Positions 1-11,252 of a DNA stretch of 64,000 nucleotides are shown piece after piece. The stretch comes from Plutella xylostella. Its lineage: Eukaryota > Arthropoda > Insecta > Lepidoptera > Plutellidae. Where the stretch lies: NCBI RefSeq assembly GCF_932276165.1, contig NC_063986.1:11854501-11918500 (forward strand), in the 5' to 3' direction. The position numbers and the translations under genes were made by a program. The notes under the pieces are model-generated. The model did no database searches. It was not told the origin of the DNA and worked only from the letters and a program-made list of their open reading frames with translations. How positions within the stretch are numbered: position 1 is the first letter of the stretch; each line of letters begins with the position of its first letter.

Positions 1-2960
1 ATTGTACCACTAAACAGATTTAGGTAAAGTTGTATTAACCGCCAAACGCCGCGAGTAAGGCTGACTGGTAAAATGGTTTAAGTGCCAGTATGGCTTCAAA
101 TTACAAAATTGTAAAATGTATTAAGTGATTTTATGTTATTTTTGACCAGAAGGCATTTTGTTTTATATCAATTACGCAATCAGGTAGGTCGCTTAAGTAA
201 CTAATGATACAAATTCACATTAGTTCAAAATGAATTAAGTCACAATGTTTTACTGTTTTAGTGAGGGTACAATGTTTTATATAACTTTAGTTTTGATCAA
301 GTATGTTTGAACATACAAATGACTAAAAAAGTGGCTCTTAATACAAGAAAAAAGTATTAAGATTTCCAAAATCACCGTTGTCTTAAGCGCCAAAAAGTGC
401 TCAGATCGAAACGAGACCCGCACCATTCGAAAGAGAAAAATCAGGCGATTCCAACGGTATATATAACTCATATTCGCCAAAAGTGGCGGATAATACATTT
501 TGCCTTTCCACCGTCGTTATGTACCTCTACTTGTAATTATTATTAAGTTTTAGTTGATGTTCTTTATTTTTTCAAATAACTTAGTGACTGGAGCTACTAT
601 TGTAGCAGTAATTTTGCTAAACACTTATAATACATAAGAATAAATGCACTAACACAGTACCTATTCAATTTAACTATTCATTCCGATGACTTATCTCCTC
701 CGATCTGTTATTAATAGTTGTATTTTTCAATAGACGTTTTATTATGAAATGTATCAGTTTTATGGATGTACTTACAATTTTCGTCAACGGGAGTTTATAG
801 TTTATATTAATATTATAACTAATATTCTCTACCGAGTGTCTTGAATAGATACCTAAGTATAATTATAATTTTGTCGATAAAATGTTTAGTTTCGGTGTCG
901 ATGATATAGTGTTGGGCTTACTTTGTGATCGAGATCCGACCACTGAAAGTACCTACTTACTTACTGTTGCCTGTTCCTCGACATAAACCCTGTTTATCTT
1001 CATCACTTACTAGGTAATTAGGTATCAACTTTAATATCTAAAGGTATTAGCTGAAAAGATAATTAATACAAGTGTTTCAAAATATTGATAATAAGTGCAG
1101 GCAGTGTGACGATGTCAACCACAAAGTGAGGCCAACAGAAGAAGTTTGGTAAGAAGTTGTTGTGTAAACTAAATTAATGTTAAATTAAAATTTATCAGTG
1201 TGGTGGCTCAAGGTTGTTTGTAAGATTACTGCCTCCTGCGAGTGGCATATGCTCTCATGGTAGTCGCTTCCGAATATGGTTTCACATTATACGATAGTAA
1301 ACACGAATCATAGTTTCCAAACCTGCTATATCGCAATCAGGTAATTAGCCCAGTATCCGTCTCCGCATGGGATGCAATCGGTGTTTTACATATGTTGTTA
1401 GAAAAAGTGTAGGTACAGCAAGCTAAAATATGGTGGCTCAGGGACAAATTTTGTGTTGCTCTTTTTAATTTTTTTAACAAATTTTACCACTGGTTTGATA
1501 ATGATATTACGCAGCATTAGCCGACTCTAAAATACCGCTGTTCAAAAATACCGTCATTCTATCTCTACGGAAAATGGTAGCAATGGAGGCATTGATTCGT
1601 GTCATATCACGCTTGTAGCCAACTGTATACTTACCGCGCCTATAGAGTGCCTTGAAAGATATTTTCATTTCATGCTTGCAAAATAAAGAGACATAAATCT
1701 CTTCTGAGTACAGTCTTATGTTAAACAGGGAGGTTACTTACTCTTTAAATCGACGAACGAATGAACGAGAATTTTCATGCAATTGGCAGGCTTTTACAAA
1801 GAGATAGAGTGGTTGTTTCGTTCGTCGGTTTAAGGAGTGACCCCCAGGATTGTCAAGCGTGTTGCGTAGTGTATCACATAAATACAATGCAGGAGGCACC
1901 AAGCCACGGGCCGCGGCCCCTGTTAAATAAAAAATATTAGTTTAGGACTTATGCTGGAATATTTTAGCGTCAAAGCCTTACACTTTAAAATACAAACACA
2001 CACAGTATGTAACTGTTTACCCAAAACATTCTGAAAAACACCTACAAGTAAATAGGTACTTGAAATATTTGAGTACATACTATAGTTATGTAGCGAAGCT
2101 TTGATAATTCGATGAAAAAACAGGCCTAGGTGTTAAAATGTTCCAGTTTATAATTTATTGTAAGGACACTAAAATGTGTGTGTGTGAACATGGGGGTATA
2201 TTTTAGGTGTTCAGTTTTTGACTGTTTTCGTTGAAAAAAGAGAGCTAAAAACTAGGGATATTGAATATAACACTAAATTTAATAATGACCTCATGTTCTC
2301 ACAAGCACAGTTAAGTATATAAATTGAATCTACCTCAACCAAATTACCCATTAATGTTGTTAATAAGTGTTCTTTTGAGTCTTAGTACATATTAATATTG
2401 ATTAATATTAGTTTTCCATTAGGTGATCCCTTGAATATTGTCCTTTTTGATATGGTAACTATTGTTACCAGTCATATTGAATGTGGTGAAGAGTGAGTCG
2501 CGTCGGCATGGCAACATTGAGAAGGAATAAATTTTAAATAAAGTACTAACTTGTTTTGTTTATCTACCCACTCCCTTAGTAATAGTGACGTGCTCTGTCA
2601 TACGAAACAAAATCATAAAAACACCAAACTACCGTACCATGACCCGATGTTAGCAGAAAATTCCTAACTACTTAATATAATGAGCGCAGATAATGAAACG
2701 TAATGAAAATGGCGACCGAAGTCAAGCCATCTCACTCTATTCTGTCTAACACGGGAATGAAAACTCAGTGGCACTGGAGACAATAGAAGAGGGACAGAAG
2801 ATAGAAAAAGACTTCAATGTTTTGCTACTTTAACAGTCCTACCTACTCCAAGTTCCAACTCGTGTATGTATAACGGTCGCCATTTTCAAAATGCTTCTTT
2901 ATCGACGTGCGAGGGGTAAAATACAAAATAAAACATGACCAACTGCCACAGAACCGATCA
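1..2960. other. Non-coding flank, no gene seen
   Basis: I see no convincing exon in this stretch. The only long open frames are AT-rich and lack codon bias or splice-site support. It lies 3' of the minus-strand gene that stops at 2961, so its right end should hold that gene's 3' UTR and polyadenylation site, but I could not place a cleavage site with confidence. One small palindromic MITE is listed separately. Confidence 0.5.
1738..1840. mobile_element. Short palindromic MITE
   Basis: Left end TTACTCTTTAAATCGACG is mirrored at the right end as CGTCGGTTTAAGGAGTGA. The arms match over about 24 bases with three mismatches, with some 55 bases between them. The length and the lack of coding sequence fit a non-autonomous DNA element. 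No target duplication was resolved and the superfamily is unknown. Confidence 0.5.
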
Positions 2961-5900
2961 CTATTTATTGTCAGTCCTCGTGGTGAGTTGCACGAGGAGG
3001 CTCTGCCGGCACAGCCGCGAGACCGCGCCGCCGTCGCGCCGCCGCAGACGCGCCGCCAGACGAGCCAGGCTGAAGCGGGGGCGGCGGCGACCACCTGCGG
3101 AGGTGAAGAGTGGAGTTAGGGTGCTGGTAGTGAAGTAGAGATTCAGGCTCTACTGAGACGAGGGAACAAGAGAGTAGATGATACCTAACTCATTTTTTAA
3201 AAAATGTCACAAATGACAATGGGCAGATTGGGACCACCCTCCAATAGCATTAAGACTAACATCGTTGGATAGGTCTTGTCAATAGGAATAACTTTTGCTA
3301 TGACAGCTTTGTTGTCACAGTTGTCCGTTCAGAGATATTTGACTCATAAGTTCCGATACTCGTCAGTTCATCTTACTGCTATTGGAGGCTGGACCACCCT
3401 CCAATAGCATTAAGACTATCATCGTTGGATAGGTCTTGTCAATAGAAATAACTTTTGCTTTGACAGCTTTCTTGTCATAGTTGTCCGTTCAGAGATATTT
3501 GTCTTTTAAGTTCCGATACTCGTCAGTTCATCTTACTGCTATTGGAGGCTGGACCACCCTCCAATAGCAGTAAGACTAACATCGTTGGATAGGTCTTATC
3601 AATAGGAATAACTTTTGCTTTGACAGCTTTGTTGTCACAGTTGTCCATTCAGAGATATTTGACTTATAAGTTCCGATACTCGTCAGTTCATCTTACTGCT
3701 ATTGGAGGCTGGACCACCCTCCAATAGCATTAAGACTATCATCGTTGGATAGGTCTTGTCAATAGAAATAACTTTTGCTTTGACAGCTTTCTTGTCACAG
3801 TTGTCCGTTCAGAGATATTTGACTTTTAAGTTCCGATACTCGTCAGTTCATCTTACTGCTATTGGAGGCTGGACCACCCTCCAATAGCAGTAAGACTAAC
3901 ATCGTTGGATAGGTCTTGTCAATAGGAATAACTTTTGCTTTGACAGCTTTGTTGTCACAGTTGTCCGTTCAGAGATATTTGACTTATAAGTTCCGATACT
4001 CGTCAGTTCATCTTACTGCTATTGGAGGCTGGACCACCCTCCAATAGCAGTAAGACTAATGTCGTTGGATAGGTCTGGTCAATAGGAATAACTTTTGCTT
4101 TGACAGCTTTGTTGTCACAGTTGTCCGTCCAGAGATATTTGACTTATAAGTTCCGATACTCGTCAGTTCATCTTACTGTCAACAAAGCTGTCAAAGCAAA
4201 AGTTATTCCTATTGACAAGACCTATCCAACGATGTTAGTCTTACTGCTATTGGAGGGTGGTCCAGCCTCCAATAGCAGTAAGATGAACTGACGAGTATCG
4301 GAACTTATAAGTCAAATATCTCTGGACGGACAACTGTGACAACAAAGCTGTTAAAGCAAAAGTTATTCCTATTGACAAGACCTATCCAACGATGTTAGTC
4401 TTACTGCTATTGGAGGGTGGTCCAGCCTCCAATAGCAGTAAGATGAACTGACGAGTATCGGAACTTATAAGTCAAATATCTCTAGACGGACAACTGTGAC
4501 AACAAAGCTGTCAAAGCAAAAGTTATTCCTATTGACAAGACCTATCCAACGATGTTAGTCTTATTGCTATTGGAGGGTGGTCCCAGCTCCCATATATTTT
4601 TGCCCATCCTCTTTTTGTGACAAAATGAGTTAGGTATACCAAACGATTTAAAATCGAATAAAGTCTAAAGTGGAAAATCATTCTAAGCCTCAAAAAAAAT
4701 TGTGTTTTGAACTAATTTTATTGTCCTCCAAGACGATGAAATTAGACAGTTATAAGGTACAGAAGGTAGTCTTCTTGGGGTGTCGGGGACGAACCTAACC
4801 TAGCATTTTCCCGCGGGAAGAGTAAGTACCTACGTCTATAAGGAAGGTACGCCTATAATTTATTTCACCCTGAAATGCTCGTCAGTGGCTGTAAGCGCCA
4901 AACAATATTAAGGGTCCTCACCTTCAGCCAGTCTCTCCCAGGCTTCCCTCTCCACGTTGACCATGCCGGTGGAGGCGGACCGGCTGAGTGAAGATTCCTC
5001 CACGCCGCGCGGCGCGCTGTGCTCACTCACGCGGCTTGATCTGGACGTAGACCGAGGATTGAGAGAATGACGTAGTAAAACAAAGGGAACTACGTAATGC
5101 CCTGATATCCATGTATGGTTTAGTGTGTAACAACTTCAATAATTGAGAAACTAACTATGTCTTAGGAATGATTAAATACGAGAAATAAAATTGATTAAAT
5201 GTGCATAAGCTTCTGAAAATTACCTGTCTCCAGGCCTCAAATCACTGGCGGAGCTGGTCCCTTCTCGTCTCATTGGAGCTGGTGATGCCAGGAACCGCTC
5301 CCGGGCGGCCCGGATCCTCGCGGCCCGCTCGGACGCGCGCGCCGTGGCCTCCGAGTCACCTGATGACACCGTCGCCGTCGACTCCGCCACCGAAACCGAC
5401 CGCTCATACGTGTCGCAAGGATGGAACGAAGCCACAGTCATTTCGGAAATACTGGTCTTCCTAACATTAGTTATAGACTGTGTAGTTGTCGGGAAGTGAT
5501 GCGAGGTCTCAGACCGGCTGAGCGGAAATGGATGGTTAGTTTCCGAAGATTGTTTCAATGTAGATTGAGAGTCGGAGAATGATGCGAAAACCGGCAAGTT
5601 TCTGGTCAAATCAGGTACTATGGTGTCCGTGCTGGCTCTGCTTCTTATGGCTTCTTCGGTATCTTTGGTTTCCTCTTGTTTATCCTTGTTCAGTTCTGGA
5701 TGTAACGCGTTAGCACTATGAGATTTTAGCACTCCGTCTATGCAGGCTGGTGGCGGTGGGGTGAGGGGCTTGTCTACGAAGGCGTGATCACGGGGGGACA
5801 GCTGACAGGCACTTGCCGACTTCTGGACTTCTCTTTCAAGGAAGGGGTTATTTCTGTGGAAAATAATACCTGATGACTATTTACCCGAAATGTATATCAT

Positions 5901-8900
5901 TTGTAATTTTGTATCTATTGAACCAATAATGAAATGGGTGATGTCACGAAATCTTCATTGGGTTTTACTGTTATCATTTTATATCTGCAGTTTCGATATG
6001 TGTTTCTGTTTATGGCAACCTTAATCAGAAACGGCTGAAAATACTGGACAAAGCCATAGACTGAAACCGGTTTTCTCGCAACTCGCAACTACTACCGGTG
6101 ACTTATCTAACAGAATATAACTCTGCTCACCTGATGTTAACCCCGACGGGCATGTCGGGCGGGCGGCGGCGCTCAGCGGCGGGGGAGCGCCACGCGGGCG
6201 ACGACGCGCCGCTGCCGCTGCCTGACGTGTGCCCTGCGAGAGAGGTGTCATGTAATAATGTACCTACGATGATTTACAGATGTGTTGTGTCCAGGGTGCT
6301 TTTGATTGGTATCAATATCAGTCGGCTTATTACTGATTCACCTCGTTAGTATGGGATGGAATGTCTGAATAGAGCTTACGTGGCGCTTATTCTGAACTAA
6401 GTATCTCAAATTGAATATAATTACTCAAAAACACAAACTTTCAGTTCACTTAGGTCCTATCCCAGGGTGCATTCTAATTTATGAGACATTAAAACTGGCC
6501 CAATTAATTATAGTTATTTTTCTGAGACTGGTTTGGCTAATGTCTTACCTTCTTCATTCATCTTCATATTGTACTTCTGTATCATAATTCTAATGGACGG
6601 TGCAGTTTCCTTGGGCTGCGGCTTCCTCTGTGATGATGGTGACAGTGGTAGCGGCGGCCTGGTCTTCTTCCTCTGCTCTTCGCCTTCGTGGAGGTCACCA
6701 GAACTTTTAGATCTACTGAATATAATTAAAGAATAAAATTTAATTAAAGATTTTGTATGAAACATTAAAAAAAGTGTCTCCAGAAATACCAACCTGGCAT
6801 TTGCTTCTTCCCGTTTTTTGTTATTCTTATTATCCATTTTCTTTTTGGTGCCGTTGCTTCGGTTCTGTGTGCTATGATCCGAGGGTTTGACTTCAGCTAA
6901 ATCAGCCACATCCACAGGTATGACGGCTCTGGGCACTGACTCCCCACTTCTAACGACGGGAGAAAATATTTTACGCGTAGTCTTGACGATGACTTCAGGA
7001 GAACCTTCTCTTACGTCTGGAGCCTTAAGTTTTAGAACAAACACCTGAAAGTATTCAAATAAATAATGTAACACAAATGAAACTCTAATATGTGTATATA
7101 ACTTATAGGATAGGTGTTTATTACTCTACTTAGCATGTAATACTACTCACTTCTTCTTCAGAATCTGTATGTAATGATGCTGGTGGAGTTCTAGGTCTTT
7201 CAGATGGTTTTCTTGGTTTTTTCCGTCGCCTCGGTATTTCAACCGTGACTGTATCAACGTCTACTTCTGTATCACTCTCAGATGGCTTCGATTGTTCTCT
7301 TTCTAGCCTTGCTCTTGATTTAGATTTTTTTTTACCATTTGTTTTGTCTCCGTCTTTTCTTTTACTTTCATCTTTGTTTGAGTCTTCTACACTATCTTGT
7401 TTTTTTATTGTTTCAGTTGGTTGTCTGTCTCTCGTTCGTTCCTCGGAAGCTCTGCTCGTGGATGGCACTTCATCATCAACTCTTGGAGCTCTTTCTGTAC
7501 ATTCAACTACTTCATCATTTTTATATCTGGAGCTTGCTCTTTCTATTTCTTCAATAGTTTTTCTAATAAACTTGGCGTCATCTTCTATACTTGTTTGTCG
7601 GTGGATTTTTCGCTTCGAGTTATTTTTGTCTACCTTGGACTGTAAAAGGTATATTGGTTAAAGTTTTAATAAAATAAAGAAAAGGTACTTAAGTGTGTTT
7701 CATGGAGTGTGCAATGTAAATATGACAATTTATCGTTACCTGATCACGAGCTTTGCTTTTACTACTGGCTTTGTCTTCAATCTTTATTTCCCGGTCACCA
7801 GAAACCACCACTGTAATAGTTAAATGAAAATCATGAATTTATTGAAAACTGTTACTTCTGTAAATAGACGTTGAAGTTGTATATATAAGTATAATCTGAA
7901 TGCTCTCACCAGCCCCACTAGCCTGCAATACAGCCGTGCCGGTGACCGCGGCGCTGGTCTCGCACAGCCACGTGGCTTCAGCCGCTCCGTACGTATACAC
8001 TGGCGTCTGTGGCTGGTGCCGCGGGGTGACGGCCAGTAGTGGAGCAGCAGTGCACACCTCCTCCGCTTCTACTTCCACCAGCAGCGCCGAGCGGGAGGGC
8101 GAGCCGGTCGGGTCCAGCTCGCATAGCTGGTGATGAAAAATTGGTTACTCGACAAAGAAGGTATAATGCTAGTGTGGAAGGTTATTACAGTATAGTGGCC
8201 CTTCGTTTGCATTTCACTACCTGTTGTGCAAGTGCAAACACCACGCTTATGGGCCAGTACTGAACGACGATGTATGTACGGTCATCCGCATAAGTAGCTA
8301 GGTATACACTTTTGTTCCTTGTCAAACTAGCTACAAAACAAACTGACATTGTTTTAATAGGCAGTTAGTGAGTTTGACAAGGTACAAAAGTGTACCTACA
8401 GCTACTTATGCAGCTGACTGTACTTAGTAACATAATGTTATAGAGATTTCCTGTCTTGTAGGTTTTGCTTCTCTTCTCTCACCTGCCCATCCCCATCAAA
8501 CAACAAATCAATATCATCAGCATCATTGACACTCAGACTGGAGGCGTGTCGCCGCAGCGGTCCGGCCGCGGCCACGCTGCCCGCCGACTGCGCGCGCGCC
8601 AGCGCCGGCGGCTGCGCCCGGGCCGCCCGGAGTAGGGCCGACGTGGACGCCTCCGGCGCGATGCCGCGAGACTTCTCCCACTCGTGCAGCTTGCGCGTGA
8701 AGTGACGGGATATGCCTGGACGAAGGAAGAGAAGGTTTAAAAGGCTGATGGTAGAGTGTTGTGCATCTTGGATCTTGCCTTTTTTCTGAACATAGCAACT
8801 ACACTACTACAACTAGCACACGATTGTAGCATACTGATGATGATCACGGTAGTGGAAGAGGAATACCTAACTTATATAGTTTGGCTCACATTAGACTTTT

Positions 8901-11230
8901 TTTTCATATGAGCGTTTCTGAATACCATAGTGAATTAGCTAATCTTCTTGCCTGGTAGGTATTCCTATTCCCCATACCATGTTACCTAAAAAGTTTAAGA
9001 GACACAGCTTTATTTCATGTATACCTTGAAACTTGAACAACCCGGTGGAGGTCTGCACGAGCACCTCGTCCGGGCGCGGGTCCTCGCGCGCCGGCGCCGC
9101 GCCCGCCTCCTTCATGCGCTTCCACTCGTCTGCAGCAGGGGGATATAAGCTTAATTAACACTTCTACATGAAAATACGAGGGGAATCCAGTGAATTGAGG
9201 TACAAATTTATATTATAAGTAATGGGATAAGTCACGCATGTACTTAGCCAAAGTATGTAACAAATGGATAAACATGGTGTGTAGTGGCGCCAGAATCTGG
9301 CTCAGATGAGGAAACTAAACCTGAGGATGTTGGGTTTCTGTGACACAGACTGTACTTCCATTAAACGGGGCGCATTTAAGACGTGACATACATTTTGCAT
9401 CGCGCTCACTCATATCGCGCAGCCTCAAGAGCGAGCGCGACGGAGAACATCGTCGTGGTGTCACGTCTTAAATGCGCCCCGTACTAGCCCTTCAGGTGGT
9501 CTTAAGTATTATCTACCAGTCATACTACAGGAGGTTAGGGAGCAGAAAGTATGGGAATATCACTTGGACGGTAGCCATTATACTGACCCCACTTCTTGAG
9601 GAAGTCATCACTGAGGTCCTGCCGCGCCGGCATGGGGGGCGGCTGCCGCGCGCCGCGCCGCGCCTGCCACGCCGCCAGCTTCTTGCGGAAGTCGGCCGAC
9701 AGCTGCTCCTCCGTGGCCACGGGACGGGATGCTGCGGAGGAGACGGACTAAGTCACATCTTGACCAATAGTGGCTGCACATGGTGCGTTAATGATGAACC
9801 AATGATAAGAGGGGATTCGGAGGAGATTCGTAATAGACGAATAGCGACAGAGCTGCTACTAGCGTAGTATACTAACTACTAGCACATGCGAGAAGATAGA
9901 CAGGGTCGCTGTCGTCGGATACGACGAGGAGGCCATCATCATCATCATCATACTAAGTCTATGGAGCTGCATATCGACGCGCGGATGACGCACGTCTAAG
10001 CTAGTTGGACAGCCGGTAGTGGTTTGTTGGTTTGTTGAGGAAGCCCAAGGGCATAGCTTAGAGGGAGCTCTTTGGGAAAGGACAAAATCTGGATGATAAT
10101 AATGAAAAAATAAAAACCGGCCAAGTGCGAGTCGGGCTCGCGCACAAAGGGTTCCGTAGCAGCAAATATAATTTACAGTTAAATCAACCTATCTCAAAAA
10201 CTATAAGAGATACTTTGATCAAACCAAAAATCGTTGAAAGAGTTAATTAGCATGCATCACCTCTATTTTTTTTAGAATTTTATACCCCGTAGTTATAAAA
10301 ATAGAGGGGGGGGGACATACTTTTTACGACTTTGAGAGCTGATATCTCAAAAACCGTTCACTTTAAGAAAAATGTTTTTTAAAAAACTTTATATCATTTT
10401 AAAAGACCTTTCCATTGATACCCCACACGGGTATGTACATCGAAAAAAAAAACTTCATCCCTCAGTTACATGTATGGGGGGCCCCACCCCCAATTCTTTT
10501 TTTTACTATTTAGTGTCATATTTTTGTAGCGGTTCATACAACACATATTCCCATCAAATTTCATCACTGTAGTACTTATAGTTTCCGAGTAAATCGGCTG
10601 TGACAGACGGACAGACGGACAGACGGACATGACGAAACTATAAGGGTTCCGTTTTTGCCATTTTGGCTACGGAACCCTAAAAAGGGAATAAGTATCTGAT
10701 CAAAGAGTAGAATTTAACACTAGCGCACATTAATTATATTTATATTTAATATTTATCTATCTATGTATTTGTGTAGATATATCAGCTGTCCGATACCCAT
10801 AACACAGGCTCTGCCTAGCTTGGGGTCGGATGGCCGTGTGTGAGATGTCCCCACATATTATATTATTATTATATTAAATTTAAAAAAGACTTACAATAGA
10901 GCTTTCCTTGTCTATCAGAGAACTCTCTTCTGAGCCTCGACTGCAGCGCGGCGTAGTCCCGCGCGATCTCCTCCTTGAACCCGCTCGCCTCGCAGCCGCT
11001 GCTCAGACCCTCGGTCTCTGAAACAAGATCAAAACAGGCTGTTAGGACCAATCACCTTTGCATAGAACCAAAAACAGAAAAGTTGTGATTACATTTTTCG
11101 TAGCAGAACTGTCATCAATGTCACAATATAAAATGGATTTTACAGCAGCATAACATAAATAACAAAATGAGTTTCAAAATTTCAGTTATCCATCCCGCTT
11201 AACCTCCTAACCTAGTATATCTTGAACCAT
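2961..11230 (-). CDS. 14-exon gene, unrecognised 934-residue protein
   Basis: Exons in transcription order: 11230-11212, 11017-10895, 9731-9588, 9129-9025, 8715-8483, 8126-7910, 7810-7740, 7639-7151, 7044-6794, 6715-6549, 6233-6131, 5853-5224, 5040-4922, 3094-2961. Every junction has AG/GT borders and the phases match throughout, giving 2805 coding bases ending in TAG at 2963-2961. I do not recognise the protein. The N-terminal third has three related segments of the form F-x-[RK]-K-[LW]-x-x-W: ADFRKKLAAWQ, DDFLKKWDEWKRMK and RHFTRKLHEWEKSRG. The middle is rich in Lys, Glu and Ser with basic stretches and is probably disordered. A later segment contains SIRIMIQKYNMKMNEEG, and the C-terminus is Arg-rich. 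No signal peptide or membrane segment is visible, which suggests a cytosolic or nuclear scaffold-like protein (inference). Exon 1 (MVQDIL plus one base) is the weakest part: it is only 19 nt, its donor is GTTAGG, and it lies 22 bp from the divergent start of cluster gene 1. The true 5' end could lie elsewhere. Confidence 0.75.
3181..4637. mobile_element. Foldback-like element of 160-bp repeats
   Basis: The outer ends are inverted copies: ATACCTAACTCATTTT at 3181 and its reverse complement ending at 4637, followed inward by TGTCACAAA and ATGGGCA. Inside, a 160-bp unit beginning GGACCACCCTCCAATAG starts at 3231, 3391, 3551, 3711, 3871 and 4031, six head-to-tail copies. At about 4180 the array flips, and about two and a half copies run in the opposite direction to 4583. 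Each unit is itself bordered by the inverted motif CCTCCAATAGCAGTAAG and CTTACTGCTATTGGAGG. Terminal inverted repeats made of tandem subrepeats are the hallmark of foldback elements. It sits in the last intron of the minus-strand gene. No transposase is present. Confidence 0.8.
5224..5853 (-). CDS. Exon 12 of the minus-strand gene (630 nt)
   Basis: This is the largest exon of the gene. It starts after TTTCCACAG and ends at the donor GACAG|GTAATT, with phase 2 at both ends. It encodes a Ser/Thr/Glu-rich segment with a proline run (LTPPPPACIDG) and an Arg/Ala-rich stretch near its end. Residue make-up suggests disorder. Opposite-strand frames of over 80 residues in its GC-rich part are mirrors of this coding sequence. 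Confidence 0.75.
7151..7639 (-). CDS. Exon 8 of the minus-strand gene (489 nt)
   Basis: A phase-0/phase-0 exon encoding 163 residues of highly charged sequence: a predicted helical start (FIRKTIEEIERASS), a Lys/Asp-rich middle, and a basic stretch RRRKKPRKPSERP that could act as a nuclear localisation signal (inference). It is bounded by TTTTACAG and GAA|GTGAGTAG. Plus-strand open frames over this exon are Phe/Ser/Leu-rich and look like mirror artefacts. Confidence 0.75.
8279..8421. mobile_element. Palindromic MITE in an intron
   Basis: The left arm contains GCATAAGTAGCTAGGTA and ACTTTTGT; the right arm holds the inverted counterpart, with CTACTTATGC near its end. Arms of about 50 bases match with small gaps around a loop of about 35 bases. 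It lies in the intron between exons 5 and 6 of the minus-strand gene. No target duplication was resolved. Confidence 0.6.
9365..9482. mobile_element. MITE with 24-bp perfect TIRs
   Basis: ACGGGGCGCATTTAAGACG at the left end is perfectly mirrored at the right end, 24 bases in all. The 70-base interior is CG-rich relative to the flanks. It lies in the intron between exons 3 and 4 of the minus-strand gene. It has no coding capacity and its superfamily is not assigned. Confidence 0.65.
10010..10105 (+). mobile_element. Decayed RTE-type LINE 3' tail
   Basis: The order of segments (GTAGTGGTTTG, then a GAGGAAGCCCAAGGGC stretch, GAGCTCTTTGGGA, and a final GATGATAATAATG) matches the 3' end of lepidopteran RTE elements, which end in TGATGATG repeats after a GTCCAGCAGTGG segment. 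A better preserved copy of the same tail lies at 20555-21000. This copy is short and degenerate. Confidence 0.45.
10108..10681. mobile_element. Lepidopteran GGCCAAGTGCGAGTCGG repeat
   Basis: It opens with ACCGGCCAAGTGCGAGTCGG and closes with GGCTACGGAACCCTAAAAA. The inner borders GGGTTCCGTAGC and GCTACGGAACCC are inverted repeats. A run of GACAGACG units lies near the 3' end. The sequence matches a repeat I recognise as widespread in Lepidoptera. The interior has no credible protein. It lies in the intron between exons 2 and 3 of the minus-strand gene. Confidence 0.7.
10745..10870. repeat. Probable LINE 3' end with TTA-rich tail
   Basis: The segment ATATCAGCTGTCCGATACCC followed by GGTCGGATGGCCGTGTG and a TTATTATTAT tail resembles a 3' end seen repeatedly near lepidopteran genes. 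It has no ORF. Assignment to a LINE family is from memory of the motif and is uncertain. Confidence 0.4.
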
Positions 11231-11252
11231 GATCCAGCGCGACGGGTGAACT

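Noticed and set aside
3231..4583. CRISPR-like array
   Set aside because: The 160-bp units are contiguous with no unique spacers, the array inverts, and the genome is eukaryotic.
5201..5464. Plus-strand open frame
   Set aside because: It mirrors the GC-rich coding exon 5224-5853 on the minus strand and has no splice or start support.
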